From NCBI GenBank assembly GCA_049792875.1, contig JBARBI010000373.1, positions 1 to 19,312 of the forward strand: a stretch of DNA of 19,312 bases. Direction: 5' to 3'. Under the pieces are notes generated by a model. That model had not been told where the DNA came from. It did not search any database and worked only from the letters and a program-made list of their open reading frames with translations. This document shows, piece by piece, positions 1-7,386 of this stretch. The position numbers and the translations under genes were made by a program. Position 1 is the stretch's first letter. Each line of letters opens with the position of its first letter. The stretch is from Sulfotelmatobacter sp049792875 (GTDB lineage: Bacteria; Acidobacteriota; Terriglobia; Terriglobales; Acidobacteriaceae).

Positions 1-139
1 CGGCCTGGGATTGTCTCTGGCTCGCCGCATCGTGGAAGACCACCAGGGCCGGATCGACGTGCTCAGCGTGGTCGGTCAGGGGACAACGTTTGCCGTGATT
101 CTCCCCCTGCGGCGCGCGGTTCCGGACGCGTCTTCATAG
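1..139 (+). CDS. Sensor histidine kinase, C-terminal end only (partial)
   Basis: This is the last 45 residues of a protein that begins before the window; codons run from base 2 and end with TAG at 137-139. The visible part starts GLGLSLARRIVEDHQG, the G2 box of the HATPase_c (GHKL) ATP-binding domain, and continues with the GQGTTFAVILPL strand pair that closes this domain in histidine kinases. The kinase would autophosphorylate on a histidine lying outside the window. The response regulator gene starts 44 bases downstream on the same strand, so the two very probably form a two-component pair. The input domain and signal cannot be seen. Confidence 0.85.
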   Translation, partial: GLGLSLARRIVEDHQGRIDVLSVVGQGTTFAVILPLRRAVPDASS

Positions 140-183
140 GCGCCCCATCCACTTCCTTCCCTTCCGTAGTAAGCTAGGCAGAC

Positions 184-1671
184 ATGCCTCCGGAGAAGAT
201 TCTGGTTATAGACGACGAGCGCCTGGTGCGTTGGTCGTTGCGTCAGAAGTGCGAAGAGTGGGGATACCAGGTCGTCGAGGCCGCGGCTGGCGATCCCGGA
301 CTGCGCCTGGCGCAGCATGAGTCTCCCGACTTGGTTCTACTGGATGTACGCCTGCCGGATTTAAACGGCATCCAGATTCTGGAACAGCTCAAGAAGGGCC
401 CCGATGCTCCGGCTGTCATTATGATCACCGCCGACCCTCAGCTGGATGACGTGAAGAGCGCCCTTAAGCTGGGGGCTTATGATTTCGTCGGCAAGCCTTT
501 GGACTTTGAGGAGTTACACGTCACTATTCAGAATGCGCTGGAGGCTTCCCGCCTCCGCACTGAGGTTCAGTCGCTGCGCGGGGAAGTTCGCCGGAACACC
601 GGATATCACGAGGTGGTTGCGGTATCGCCGAAGACCACAGAACTGATGAATTTTGTTCAGAAGGTCGCTGCCAGCGAGGCCACAACGATTCTGATTCAAG
701 GCGAGAGTGGCACCGGCAAAGACCTGATCGCCAAGACTATTCACTACGACAGCACTCGCCAGAACGGTCCGTTCGTCGCCATCAACTGCTCGGCCATTCC
801 CGAGACCTTGATGGAAGCCGAACTCTTCGGCCACGAGCGTGGCGCCTTCACCGATGCCAAGGCGATGAAGAAAGGCCTGTTCGAAACGGCGAATGGCGGC
901 ACGCTCTTTCTGGATGAAATCGGGGAACTCTCGCCCCTGCTGCAGGCCAAACTGCTGCGCGTTCTCGAAGATCAGGTGATTCGCCGAGTGGGAGGCGTGC
1001 GCGACATGCAGGTCGATGTACGCGTCATCGCTGCCTCCAATCGCGACCTGGAAAAGGCAGTACGCGAAGGCCATTTCCGCCAGGATCTCTACTACCGGTT
1101 GGCCATCATCGCCATCTTCATACCGCCCTTGCGGGAACGCGCCGAAGACATACTGCCGCTAGTGGATTTCTTCATTGACTGGTACAACCGCAAGTTCAAG
1201 AAAGCAATTCGCGGTATTAGCCCCGAGACGCGGCGGTTGTTGCTGGCTCACAATTGGCCGGGAAACGTCCGCGAACTCAAGAACTCGATCGAGCGCGCCA
1301 TGATTCTGGAAGACGAGTTCATTCTGCGGCCGGTCTACATGCCGTTCGCCGTGGGTGAAGCGGCTCGCAGTGGTTTGACAGCATTCGAGCACAGCAGCGC
1401 CTCTTCCGAGGGAGGGGGCAAGCAACTGGCCAATGGACGTGTGCTTCCCCGGCTCTACATTCCTGAGGAAGGCACCTCTTTGGAAGAGGTCGAGCGCGCC
1501 ATGGTGGAGTTGGCCATGCGTCAAGCCAACGGCAATCAGACCCACGCCGCCCGCCTACTCGACATCAGCCGTGACGCGTTGCGCTACAAGCTGAAAAAAT
1601 TCGAACTCGTTCCCGCCGGCGACGACGAGACCGCGGCAGACTCCGTTCCCTCCGAGAATTCATCCGGTTAG
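184..1671 (+). CDS. Sigma-54-dependent response regulator (NtrC family)
   Basis: This 495-residue protein has the full NtrC-class layout. The receiver domain (about 4-120) has acidic pair D10/D11, phosphoacceptor D54 in LLDVRLPD, T82 and K104. The AAA+ domain (about 147-385) has Walker A GESGTGKD (173-180), the sigma-54-contacting GAFTDA loop (220-225), Walker B LFLDEI (241-246) and the WPGNVREL segment near 358-365. After a linker of about 55 residues comes a Fis-type helix-turn-helix (about 436-474, ANGNQTHAARLLDISRDALR). When phosphorylated by the kinase encoded just upstream, it should activate sigma-54 RNA polymerase at -24/-12 promoters. GAFTDA replaces the more common GAFTGA; this variant occurs in real activators, so function is not in doubt. 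The target genes cannot be told from the window. Confidence 0.95.
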   Translation: MPPEKILVIDDERLVRWSLRQKCEEWGYQVVEAAAGDPGLRLAQHESPDLVLLDVRLPDLNGIQILEQLKKGPDAPAVIMITADPQLDDVKSALKLGAYDFVGKPLDFEELHVTIQNALEASRLRTEVQSLRGEVRRNTGYHEVVAVSPKTTELMNFVQKVAASEATTILIQGESGTGKDLIAKTIHYDSTRQNGPFVAINCSAIPETLMEAELFGHERGAFTDAKAMKKGLFETANGGTLFLDEIGELSPLLQAKLLRVLEDQVIRRVGGVRDMQVDVRVIAASNRDLEKAVREGHFRQDLYYRLAIIAIFIPPLRERAEDILPLVDFFIDWYNRKFKKAIRGISPETRRLLLAHNWPGNVRELKNSIERAMILEDEFILRPVYMPFAVGEAARSGLTAFEHSSASSEGGGKQLANGRVLPRLYIPEEGTSLEEVERAMVELAMRQANGNQTHAARLLDISRDALRYKLKKFELVPAGDDETAADSVPSENSSG

Positions 1672-1709
1672 GAGCGATCCAGCAATCATCGACGGTTCCG
1701 CTAAGAAAC

Positions 1710-1734
1710 AGGGGCTTCCTTTTGGGAAGCTCCT
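1710..1734. terminator. Hairpin between converging genes
   Basis: A 10-bp stem (1710-1719 with 1725-1734, one G-T wobble) encloses a 5-nt loop. It lies in the 108-bp space between the ends of the response regulator gene (plus) and the TPR gene (minus). There is no long T tract on either side, so it is at best a weak or Rho-assisted bidirectional terminator. Confidence 0.5.
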
Positions 1735-1779
1735 TGGCGCCAGCGTGAGCGGTTATGAAGGAGCGCCAATTCTCGAGAT

Positions 1780-2445
1780 TTAGCCCCGCGATGCGTGCTC
1801 TTGCGCCTTGGCAATGTACTGCTCAACCTGCTGCCGCTGCGGATAATCCGGATTCGCCTTGAGCAATTGCTGCCAGGCCTGAACCGCGCCCTTGGGGTCT
1901 TGTTTACCCTGCCAGCGTACCCAGCCCAGGTTGAACAGGGTCTGCGGATGCCCCGGCCGGTATTTCAAGGAAGTCTCCATGGCGGCCAGCGCTTTATCGG
2001 CATCGCCGGTGTACCAGTACGCCGTGCCCATGTCGGTGCGAACATCCGGATTCTCCGGATGAATCACCAGCGCGCGCTCGTAGTATTGAATCGCGCTCGG
2101 AAACTGTTGTCCGTCGTAAAACAGGTTCCCCAGTTTCACCAGCGAGTCGTAGTCGTTGGGGTTCTGCCTGACGGCCTCGAGCAACGGTGCCGACGCCTGA
2201 GCCAGCGCAGCTTGCGCGTTGGGATCGGGCTGCTGCGGGTGCGCCCCGCTTCCCTGCTGCGTCGTCGTGGCAGATGCGGCCTGGGCCGCGGCGGGCGATG
2301 CCGATCCACGAAACAGATATCCCAAAGCTACGCCCAGGAGCAGGCAGAATGCCGCCAGCACATAAGCTTGCGTGCTGGTCCATGCCCCGCCGTTTCTGGC
2401 GGGATCAGTAATTGATTGCGATGGGGCGCTCTTTTCTTCGCTCAT
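1780..2445 (-). CDS. Membrane-anchored TPR protein
   Basis: This 221-residue protein has a short polar N-terminus, one hydrophobic segment (about 27-46, YVLAAFCLLLGVALGYLF), an Ala/Gln-rich low-complexity linker (about 50-85), then about three tetratricopeptide repeats (about 99-200). Each repeat ends in the typical turn (NPND, HPENP, RPGHP, NPDYP). The topology suggests an inner-membrane anchor with the repeats in the periplasm, where TPRs act as protein-docking scaffolds. The layout resembles NrfG/CcmI-type TPR proteins of cytochrome c assembly, but no residue proves that role. The ATG is preceded by a GGAGAAAG-like ribosome binding site inside hemA, and the gene overlaps the hemA 3' end by 41 bp, so the two are co-transcribed and probably translationally linked. 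The partner protein is unknown. Confidence 0.85.
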   Translation of the reverse strand: MSEEKSAPSQSITDPARNGGAWTSTQAYVLAAFCLLLGVALGYLFRGSASPAAAQAASATTTQQGSGAHPQQPDPNAQAALAQASAPLLEAVRQNPNDYDSLVKLGNLFYDGQQFPSAIQYYERALVIHPENPDVRTDMGTAYWYTGDADKALAAMETSLKYRPGHPQTLFNLGWVRWQGKQDPKGAVQAWQQLLKANPDYPQRQQVEQYIAKAQEHASRG

Positions 2446-3736
2446 TTTCTTTCTCCGATCTGGTGCCGGCAGGCGCCCGTTGCGGCGATTCCAGGTGAAA
2501 CAGGCGTGTGACCGCAGCAGTCATCTTCTCCTGTTCTTCCTTCTCTGGGAGTTCCTTGAGTTCACGGGCGAGGGAGCTGGCAATCTTCTGTATGACCTGC
2601 GTTGTGATTGCGTGAAGTGACTGATCCTGCTCCCGGGTAAAGGGCCCGCGTTCTGTGATGAAGGACTCCAGTTCCTGCCGGCAAATTTCGTCGAGGCGGT
2701 TGCGCAGCGCCACGATGGTCGGCACCACGCTCTCCGCCTGCAGTTTGCCGCGGAAGTCTTGCGCCTCCGCGGCTACAATCTTCTCCGCCTCAGCGGCCGC
2801 CGCGGCGCGTTCCGCGGCATGGCTCTTGGCTTCGCGCTCCAGACCGTCGAGGTCATAGAGCAGAATTCCGTCCACCCGGCGCACGTCTGGTTCCACGTCG
2901 CGCGGCATGCCGATATCGAGGATGACCAGAGCCACGCGGTTGCGCTCCAGCGCGATTCTCTCCGCTTCCTCGCGAGTCAGAACCACGTGCGGGCATCCGG
3001 TCGCGCTGATGACGATGTCGGCGCGCAGCATGCACTTCCAGCGATCCGCCAGGGTGGCCGCGGAGCCTCCCAACCTCTCTGCCAGGGCACTGGCGCGCGT
3101 GGGCGATTGGTCGATCACGACCACTGACGCGGCCCCGTTCTCAACCATCTGGCGCGCCGACAACTCGCTCATCTTCCCTGTCCCCAGCAGCAATACTCTT
3201 CGGCCATCCAGAGATCCGAAAATATGCCGGGCCAGGTCGAGCGCTGCGGTCGGAATCGAGACCGCTAACTTGCCCACAGCCGTCTCCTCGCGCACTTGTT
3301 TGGAAACGCTCAGCGCTTTCTGCAGCACCGCGTTCAGATAGGGGCCGGAGGCGCCCACGGTTCGGGCCTGCTCCCATGCGGCTTTCACCTGCGACACGAT
3401 CTGCGGCTCGCCCAACACCAGCGAGTCCAGTCCGGACGTCACCCGGAAAATCTGGGTCAGGGCGCTTTCATCCAGCAGGCGGTAGAAATGCTCCCACTCG
3501 CTCAGCTTCAAGCCATGTTCGACACCCAGAAAGTGAAGCAGCGAATTCGCCGCCAGCGTAGGCTCGCTCGCCCACACCAGGAATTCGGTGCGACAACAGG
3601 TAGATAAAACTACGACTTCTTCGATGCCTTCCGCACTCTTCAGTTGCCGCGACACGTCGTAACGCCGGTTCTCGCTGATCCAGAAGCGCTCTCTCATGGC
3701 CAGCGGAGCGGTGCGGTGGTTCAGTCCGACCACCAT
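2405..3736 (-). CDS. hemA: Glutamyl-tRNA reductase
   Basis: This enzyme reduces glutamyl-tRNA(Glu) to glutamate-1-semialdehyde with NADPH, the first committed step of C5 tetrapyrrole synthesis in the cytoplasm. From the ATG used here (443 residues) it has the N-terminal catalytic domain with GLNHRTAP (4-11) and the catalytic cysteine C47 in STCCRTEF, then SGLDSLVLGEPQI, the Rossmann NADPH domain (LLLGTGKMSEL, ILDIGMPRDVEP) and the C-terminal helical dimerisation domain. The family normally has STCNRTE; here Asn is replaced by a second Cys. I chose ATG 3736 because the family starts just before GLNHRTAP. An in-frame TTG at 3778 would add 14 residues, has no visible ribosome binding site, and lies in a possible -10 box. 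The C-terminus has a charged tail overlapping the TPR gene. Heme supply fits the nearby cytochrome c and radical SAM genes. Confidence 0.95.
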   Translation of the reverse strand: MVVGLNHRTAPLAMRERFWISENRRYDVSRQLKSAEGIEEVVVLSTCCRTEFLVWASEPTLAANSLLHFLGVEHGLKLSEWEHFYRLLDESALTQIFRVTSGLDSLVLGEPQIVSQVKAAWEQARTVGASGPYLNAVLQKALSVSKQVREETAVGKLAVSIPTAALDLARHIFGSLDGRRVLLLGTGKMSELSARQMVENGAASVVVIDQSPTRASALAERLGGSAATLADRWKCMLRADIVISATGCPHVVLTREEAERIALERNRVALVILDIGMPRDVEPDVRRVDGILLYDLDGLEREAKSHAAERAAAAAEAEKIVAAEAQDFRGKLQAESVVPTIVALRNRLDEICRQELESFITERGPFTREQDQSLHAITTQVIQKIASSLARELKELPEKEEQEKMTAAVTRLFHLESPQRAPAGTRSEKENERRKERPIAINY

Positions 3737-4137
3737 GAGCGTTGGTTCCAAGACGAACACCTCGGGTGCAAGTTGCAATTATGGAAGCGCAAGCCATCTG
3801 CCAAAGATCCGAACGGATGACCTTCGTGACAATCAGAGTGTTTTCAGGGACTTGCGCGCCGATCATGACACCGAGGGCGATTCCAAATTCCTCCGGTGCG
3901 GCATATTGCGCGGAGCGCGAGTCTTTTCACGCGATCTGCATATGGCACATTGACTTACGGACCGGCTACGATCACGACCCGCCGTGACCGCAATCACTGA
4001 CCAACGCCCCATGCTCAGTCGAAACTGCATGACGATTAGTACATTCTTATCGAATCTCGAAGCTCGTACGTGAGATTCCCTTGCTTCCGAGCGGACGAAG
4101 CGGCGAGACAACTAGAAGTTTGAAAGGAAAAGCAATC
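3737..4137. other. Divergent intergenic region, hemA / cytochrome c
   Basis: This spacer of about 400 bp separates the divergent hemA and cytochrome c genes. Short open frames across it lack ribosome binding sites and recognisable domains, and I see no gene. The left end holds a possible hemA promoter. The right end carries the strong AAAGGAAA ribosome binding site of the cytochrome gene (about 4122-4129). I found no convincing repeat, RNA gene or riboswitch fold by eye. Promoters for both genes must lie here. Confidence 0.6.
3778..3804 (-). promoter_or_regulatory. hemA: Possible hemA promoter
   Basis: Read on the minus strand, TTGGCA (3804-3799) and CATAAT (3783-3778) resemble -35 and -10 boxes, but the 15-bp spacer is shorter than the usual 17. 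If used, transcription would start about 30 bases before ATG 3736, and the alternative TTG start would fall in the -10 box. The call rests on pattern only. Confidence 0.25.
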
Positions 4138-4473
4138 ATGAAGATGTCGAAGCTTGTGGTCCTGATCGTAATGATCGCGCTGGCGCTATTCCTCGTTCTG
4201 CCCAACCTTTCCTGGGCCGCCGATGACGGAGCGACCATCTACAAGACAAAATGTGCTGCCTGCCACGGCGCAGACCTCGCGGGGAAACCGGCTGCCAAGG
4301 CTCCCAGCCTGGTTTCCGCCGATGCCAAGAAAGTCTCTGACGCCGACTTGACCGACATGATCGCCAACGGCGGCAAGGATAAGAAAGCGATGCACGCGTT
4401 TGCCAACAAGGGTATGACACCGGACCAGGTCAAGATGGTCGTGTCTTACATCCGTGAGGAGCAGAAAAAGTAG
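4138..4473 (+). CDS. Small exported c-type cytochrome (class I, cbb3-subunit-III/c6-like)
   Basis: This 111-residue protein has an N-terminal signal peptide (KMSK, hydrophobic 6-22, probable cleavage after LSWA at 27), then a single heme-c site CAACH (C39, C42, H43). The probable distal axial ligand is M85 in KKAMHAF, with M93 as the alternative. The C-terminal helix QVKMVVSYIREE is typical of cytochrome_CBB3 family (PF13442) monoheme cytochromes. It should be a periplasmic electron carrier matured by the Ccm/Ccs system. The chosen ATG follows AAAGGAAA at suitable spacing; an in-frame TTG 57 bases upstream would put polar residues before the signal peptide and is rejected. Its redox partner is not visible. 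It is monocistronic, with about 390 bp to the next plus-strand gene. Confidence 0.92.
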   Translation: MKMSKLVVLIVMIALALFLVLPNLSWAADDGATIYKTKCAACHGADLAGKPAAKAPSLVSADAKKVSDADLTDMIANGGKDKKAMHAFANKGMTPDQVKMVVSYIREEQKK

Positions 4474-4637
4474 TCGGTGGCAGGAAAGTAAGATCGCTGT
4501 TCCGCATTGCGAACCGGCGCTGCCAAACCGGCACCGCGACACAAGCGAGGGTGAGTGATCCGCTCACCGGCATGCTCTGGCCCTACGCCGAGTGCCGGGC
4601 ATCCCCCTCCTCGGTTCGCTTCCACACGGAACAGCCC

Positions 4638-4671
4638 GCCCGGGTCTAAGTGCTCACCCTTAGACCCGGGC
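4638..4671. terminator. Perfect 13-bp hairpin
   Basis: The arms 4638-4650 (GCCCGGGTCTAAG) and 4659-4671 are perfect reverse complements around an 8-nt loop. It lies about 165 bp past the cytochrome c stop codon. The stem is very stable, but no T tract follows on either strand, so an intrinsic terminator is uncertain. A transcript-stabilising hairpin or a dispersed repeat unit is also possible. Confidence 0.5.
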
Positions 4672-4766
4672 ATCCGCTTGCTCACAGCAAATTCCCCTCG
4701 AAGGGCACAGGCGAACTACTGATCATGGGGCCCAAACGCGGCTCTTGCGAAATCGGTCACGGCCCC

Positions 4767-4784
4767 CTGTGATTGTAATCACAG
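4767..4784. promoter_or_regulatory. CRP/FNR-family operator candidate (TGTGA-N6-TCACA)
   Basis: Bases 4768-4783 read TGTGATTGTAATCACA, an exact match to the TGTGA-N6-TCACA consensus of CRP-type regulators; one further C/G pair makes 18 bp. The centre is about 86 bp before the radical SAM start codon and some 40-50 bp before an AT-rich -10-like stretch (4805-4816), a distance usual for activation. Alternative: 7-bp arms around TGTA followed by CC and six T could form an intrinsic terminator, but no gene ends close upstream on the plus strand. Confidence 0.5.
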
Positions 4785-4861
4785 CCTTTTTTCGCCCTTA
4801 AAAGTAGCCTTAATTTGCTTGTGGGAGTTCTTGAGAGTCAGTTGCCGAAGGGGGGAACATC

Positions 4862-5971
4862 ATGGGGATCACCAGTCATCATCCGACTATGGGCCGCATG
4901 GCTCAGGACTTTTCCAGAAATCCATTGCTGGTTTATTGGGAGATGACCCAGGCCTGCGGCCTGGCGTGCAAACATTGTCGGGCCGAGGCCATGCCCACCG
5001 CCCATCCTCTCGAACTTAACACCGATGAGAGCAAACGTTTTCTGAACCAACTCGTCGGATTTGGCGATCCCTTGCCGCACCTGATCCTGACCGGCGGCGA
5101 TCCCCTCAGCCGCAAAGATATCTACCCGCTGATCGACTACGCCAACGGACTGGGGCTGGAAGTTTCTGTGACTCCGAGCGCCACTCCCGAGTTGACCAAT
5201 GACGCGATCACCAAGCTGAAAGCGCACGGCATTCAAAGCTTGGGACTTAGCCTCGACGGCTCTTGTGCGGAGAAGCACGACACCATCCGCGCGGTCCCGG
5301 GAACCTTTGAGCGCACCATGGAAGCGGCGCGTCACTGCGGACGACTGGGACTTCCCATCCAGGTCAACACTCTAGTCGCAGAAGAAACCGCGGACGATCT
5401 GCCCGCCATCTACGAACTTTTACGCACCAGCTTTCCGGTCATGCGCTGGAGCCTGTTTATGCTGATTTCGGTCGGTCGCGGCAAGGCTCTCAATGAAGTC
5501 TCGCCGGAAGAGGGTGAATCCATCATGCGGTGGGTGTTTGATCTCTCTCCGCACTCGCCTTTTGCCATCAAGACCACTGAGGCTCCATCCTATCGCCGAA
5601 TCGCGATCGACAAGATGCGCTCTTCCGGCATGGCCGCGCCAGACATGAAGGCCACTTCCGTCTATAAGGGATTCCAGATTCGCGACGGCCACGGTATTGT
5701 CTTCGTGTCGAACCTCGGAGATATTTATCCGTCCGGATTCTTGCCGCTTCGCTGCGGAAATGTCCGTACCGGTTCGCTGGTTGACGTATACCGTGACTCC
5801 GATGTGTTCCGCGCGCTGCATTCCCCCGACCAGTTCCACGGGAAGTGCGGCGTGTGCGAATACAGCCACATCTGCGGAGGATCACGCGCGCGGGCCTATG
5901 CCTACACCGGCGACACCCTGGGAACGGACCCGTTCTGTCCGTATGAGCCCGCAACCGCAGAGACTGCGTAG
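4862..5971 (+). CDS. Radical SAM/SPASM protein (TIGR04053-like)
   Basis: This 369-residue protein has the radical SAM [4Fe-4S] motif C32-x3-C36-x2-C39 (ACGLACKHCRAE), the SAM-binding TGGDPL at 77-82, a TIM-barrel core, and a C-terminal SPASM/twitch region with C298, C329, C332, C338 and C359 for an auxiliary Fe-S cluster. The opening FSRNPLLVYWEMTQACGLAC strongly recalls the TIGR04053 group, which is related to the heme/heme-d1 radical SAM enzymes AhbD and NirJ. The likely chemistry is 5'-deoxyadenosyl-radical modification of a tetrapyrrole side chain or of a peptide; the substrate cannot be read from the sequence. The hemA and cytochrome c neighbours favour a heme-linked role, and no precursor-peptide gene was seen. 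The ATG follows AAGGGGGG at good spacing. A CRP-like palindrome lies upstream. Confidence 0.88.
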   Translation: MGITSHHPTMGRMAQDFSRNPLLVYWEMTQACGLACKHCRAEAMPTAHPLELNTDESKRFLNQLVGFGDPLPHLILTGGDPLSRKDIYPLIDYANGLGLEVSVTPSATPELTNDAITKLKAHGIQSLGLSLDGSCAEKHDTIRAVPGTFERTMEAARHCGRLGLPIQVNTLVAEETADDLPAIYELLRTSFPVMRWSLFMLISVGRGKALNEVSPEEGESIMRWVFDLSPHSPFAIKTTEAPSYRRIAIDKMRSSGMAAPDMKATSVYKGFQIRDGHGIVFVSNLGDIYPSGFLPLRCGNVRTGSLVDVYRDSDVFRALHSPDQFHGKCGVCEYSHICGGSRARAYAYTGDTLGTDPFCPYEPATAETA

Positions 5972-5991
5972 CAGGTGGCGAAGGACGGGAT

Positions 5992-7185
5992 TTAGGAGTA
6001 GAGCTTGATCGGCGCAACCACCCGGGTAATGGTTCCGCCGGGACTCGGTTGGTCCGGCTTCAGGCCGCATCGCATCGAGGCGAAAAGACCAATCAACTGG
6101 CCCAGGATCACATCGAGCACGGGGCGACGGTAATCGGGAAAATCTGCGCCACAATTCAACGACAAAGAATAATCCGCTAGCGACGATACATCCTGGACCC
6201 CTTGCGCTGTGACCACCGCTCGTACCCGCCCCAGACGTTTGCGGTCAATCTCCCGCAGCAAGTCAAGTTCGTAGCCGCGCCGCCGCGCCTCGCTGGAGAG
6301 GAAGGCAACGAACAGTGTCTGGCTGTCGACGCTCGACAGCGGCCCGTGTCGCAGACCGAGCGGTGTCTCCGCCATGGTGGTTACTTTGCCGGCGCTGAGT
6401 TCGACCACCTTCAGCGCGGACTCGTCGGCCACAGCTCGCAGAACTCCCGCACCCACAAAGCAGGTGCGGGTGCAGCCCAGCAACGTAATCGCTGCGGCCG
6501 CTTCGGACGCCACAGGAAGAAATCGCCGTCCGGCCTCGCTCATTTGCTCAACCACATCGCCGAACTGCGAAAAATCTTCCAGGTGCGCTACGCACTGCCC
6601 GGCGAGAACCATGTTGCTGAATGAACTGGTCATGGCAAGGCCGCGATCGTTCACCGCATCGTCAAGCACCAGGGCAACCGCACGGTCCGGGTGGCGCGAG
6701 CACAACTCCGCCATCGGCCCCTGCGGATTACACGTAATCACCAGATGCCGGATTTCTCGATGCCGATCGAGCGCCCGCTCCAAAAGCGCCACGCCCTCCG
6801 GACTCTCTCCCGACCGGGAAAAAGAAATCCACAGATACTCCCGGCCCGGCCGGTGAAACTCATCGAATTCGGTCAGTAGAGTCGTACTCGGAATGGGCCA
6901 GACGTCACAACTCCAGCGCCAGCGCAGCAGGGGAGCCAGAGCCCGGCCCGTATAATCCGACGTGCCGGCACCGACCAGATAGACCGTTGGCGAGGAAGTG
7001 CTCCCGCGACCGATCCCGGCGCGCCGCAACGTGTCGTTCAACTCGCCTCGGCGGTCGCGGCAGCGCTCGTACGTCTTGCTCCAGGTTCCGGGCTGCTGCC
7101 AGATCTCGCGAGGGGTGTGCTCCAACCCCCGCTCGATTTTCTCCTGCTCCGGCAAGTCCAGCAGCGCAGTTAACGGGTTGTCCAA
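5992..7185 (-). CDS. SIS-domain sugar-phosphate isomerase/deaminase (AgaS-like)
   Basis: With the TTG start at 7185 this is a 397-residue double-SIS protein. SIS-1 has LVGAGTSDYTGR (about 70-81) and the phosphate-binding SFSRSGESPE (121-130). SIS-2 has CFVGAGVLR (about 242-250) and the ETPLGLRHGPLS motif (273-284), typical of AgaS and the isomerase half of GlmS. AgaS-type enzymes convert amino-sugar 6-phosphates (for example galactosamine-6-phosphate) to ketose phosphates with ammonia release. The exact sugar is inferred, not shown. TTG is chosen because AGGAG sits 8 nt upstream (7194-7198) and the product then has the family length. An ATG at 7290 would add 35 residues without a motif. The gene converges with the radical SAM gene (20-bp gap). 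No sugar transport or nagA-like gene is nearby. Confidence 0.85.
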   Translation of the reverse strand: MDNPLTALLDLPEQEKIERGLEHTPREIWQQPGTWSKTYERCRDRRGELNDTLRRAGIGRGSTSSPTVYLVGAGTSDYTGRALAPLLRWRWSCDVWPIPSTTLLTEFDEFHRPGREYLWISFSRSGESPEGVALLERALDRHREIRHLVITCNPQGPMAELCSRHPDRAVALVLDDAVNDRGLAMTSSFSNMVLAGQCVAHLEDFSQFGDVVEQMSEAGRRFLPVASEAAAAITLLGCTRTCFVGAGVLRAVADESALKVVELSAGKVTTMAETPLGLRHGPLSSVDSQTLFVAFLSSEARRRGYELDLLREIDRKRLGRVRAVVTAQGVQDVSSLADYSLSLNCGADFPDYRRPVLDVILGQLIGLFASMRCGLKPDQPSPGGTITRVVAPIKLYS

Positions 7186-7386
7186 CGTCGAATCTCCTAC
7201 GGACGAAAACAGTAGTCTAATACAATGCAGCTTCGTTTGAAAAGCATTCGAAAGGAAAGGAAACGCTGTTCGGAAGAAAACGTTAGACACGATTCAGGGC
7301 TTTCGCGGAAACCCATCGGAATACGCAGCGAGCTCGTCAGCAACTAATCCGCCCCGGAAGTGTTTCTTCTCGGGAGGAGAGAAAAC

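Larger units (their letters stand above)
4474..4861. other. Intergenic region rich in inverted repeats
   Basis: No coding gene is apparent in these 388 bp. The region holds several dyads: GTGAG/CTCAC at 4551-4567, a CCGGCA/TGCCGG pair near 4567-4600, a perfect 13-bp hairpin at 4638-4671 and an 18-bp palindrome at 4767-4784, followed by an AT-rich stretch and a purine-rich ribosome binding site at about 4848-4857. The first part is presumably the 3' region of the cytochrome transcript. The last 100 bp are probably the promoter region of the radical SAM gene. Confidence 0.6.

Noticed and set aside
1795..2415. 206-codon plus-strand frame antisense to the TPR gene
   Set aside because: The minus-strand frame has a membrane segment and TPR repeats; the antisense frame has no recognisable pattern.
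3737..3778. TTG start giving HemA 14 extra residues
   Set aside because: No ribosome binding site, family members start just before GLNHRTAP, and the TTG lies in a possible -10 box.
3468..3866. 132-codon minus-strand frame crossing the hemA start
   Set aside because: Most of it overlaps hemA in a different frame and it shows no domain, despite a GGAGG-like site somewhat upstream.
3950..3972. TTGACT followed by TACGAT as a promoter for cytochrome c
   Set aside because: The spacer is only 11 bp, too short for a sigma-70 promoter.
7186..7290. 35-residue N-terminal extension of the SIS protein
   Set aside because: AGGAG with 8-nt spacing supports the internal TTG, and the shorter product has the AgaS-family length.
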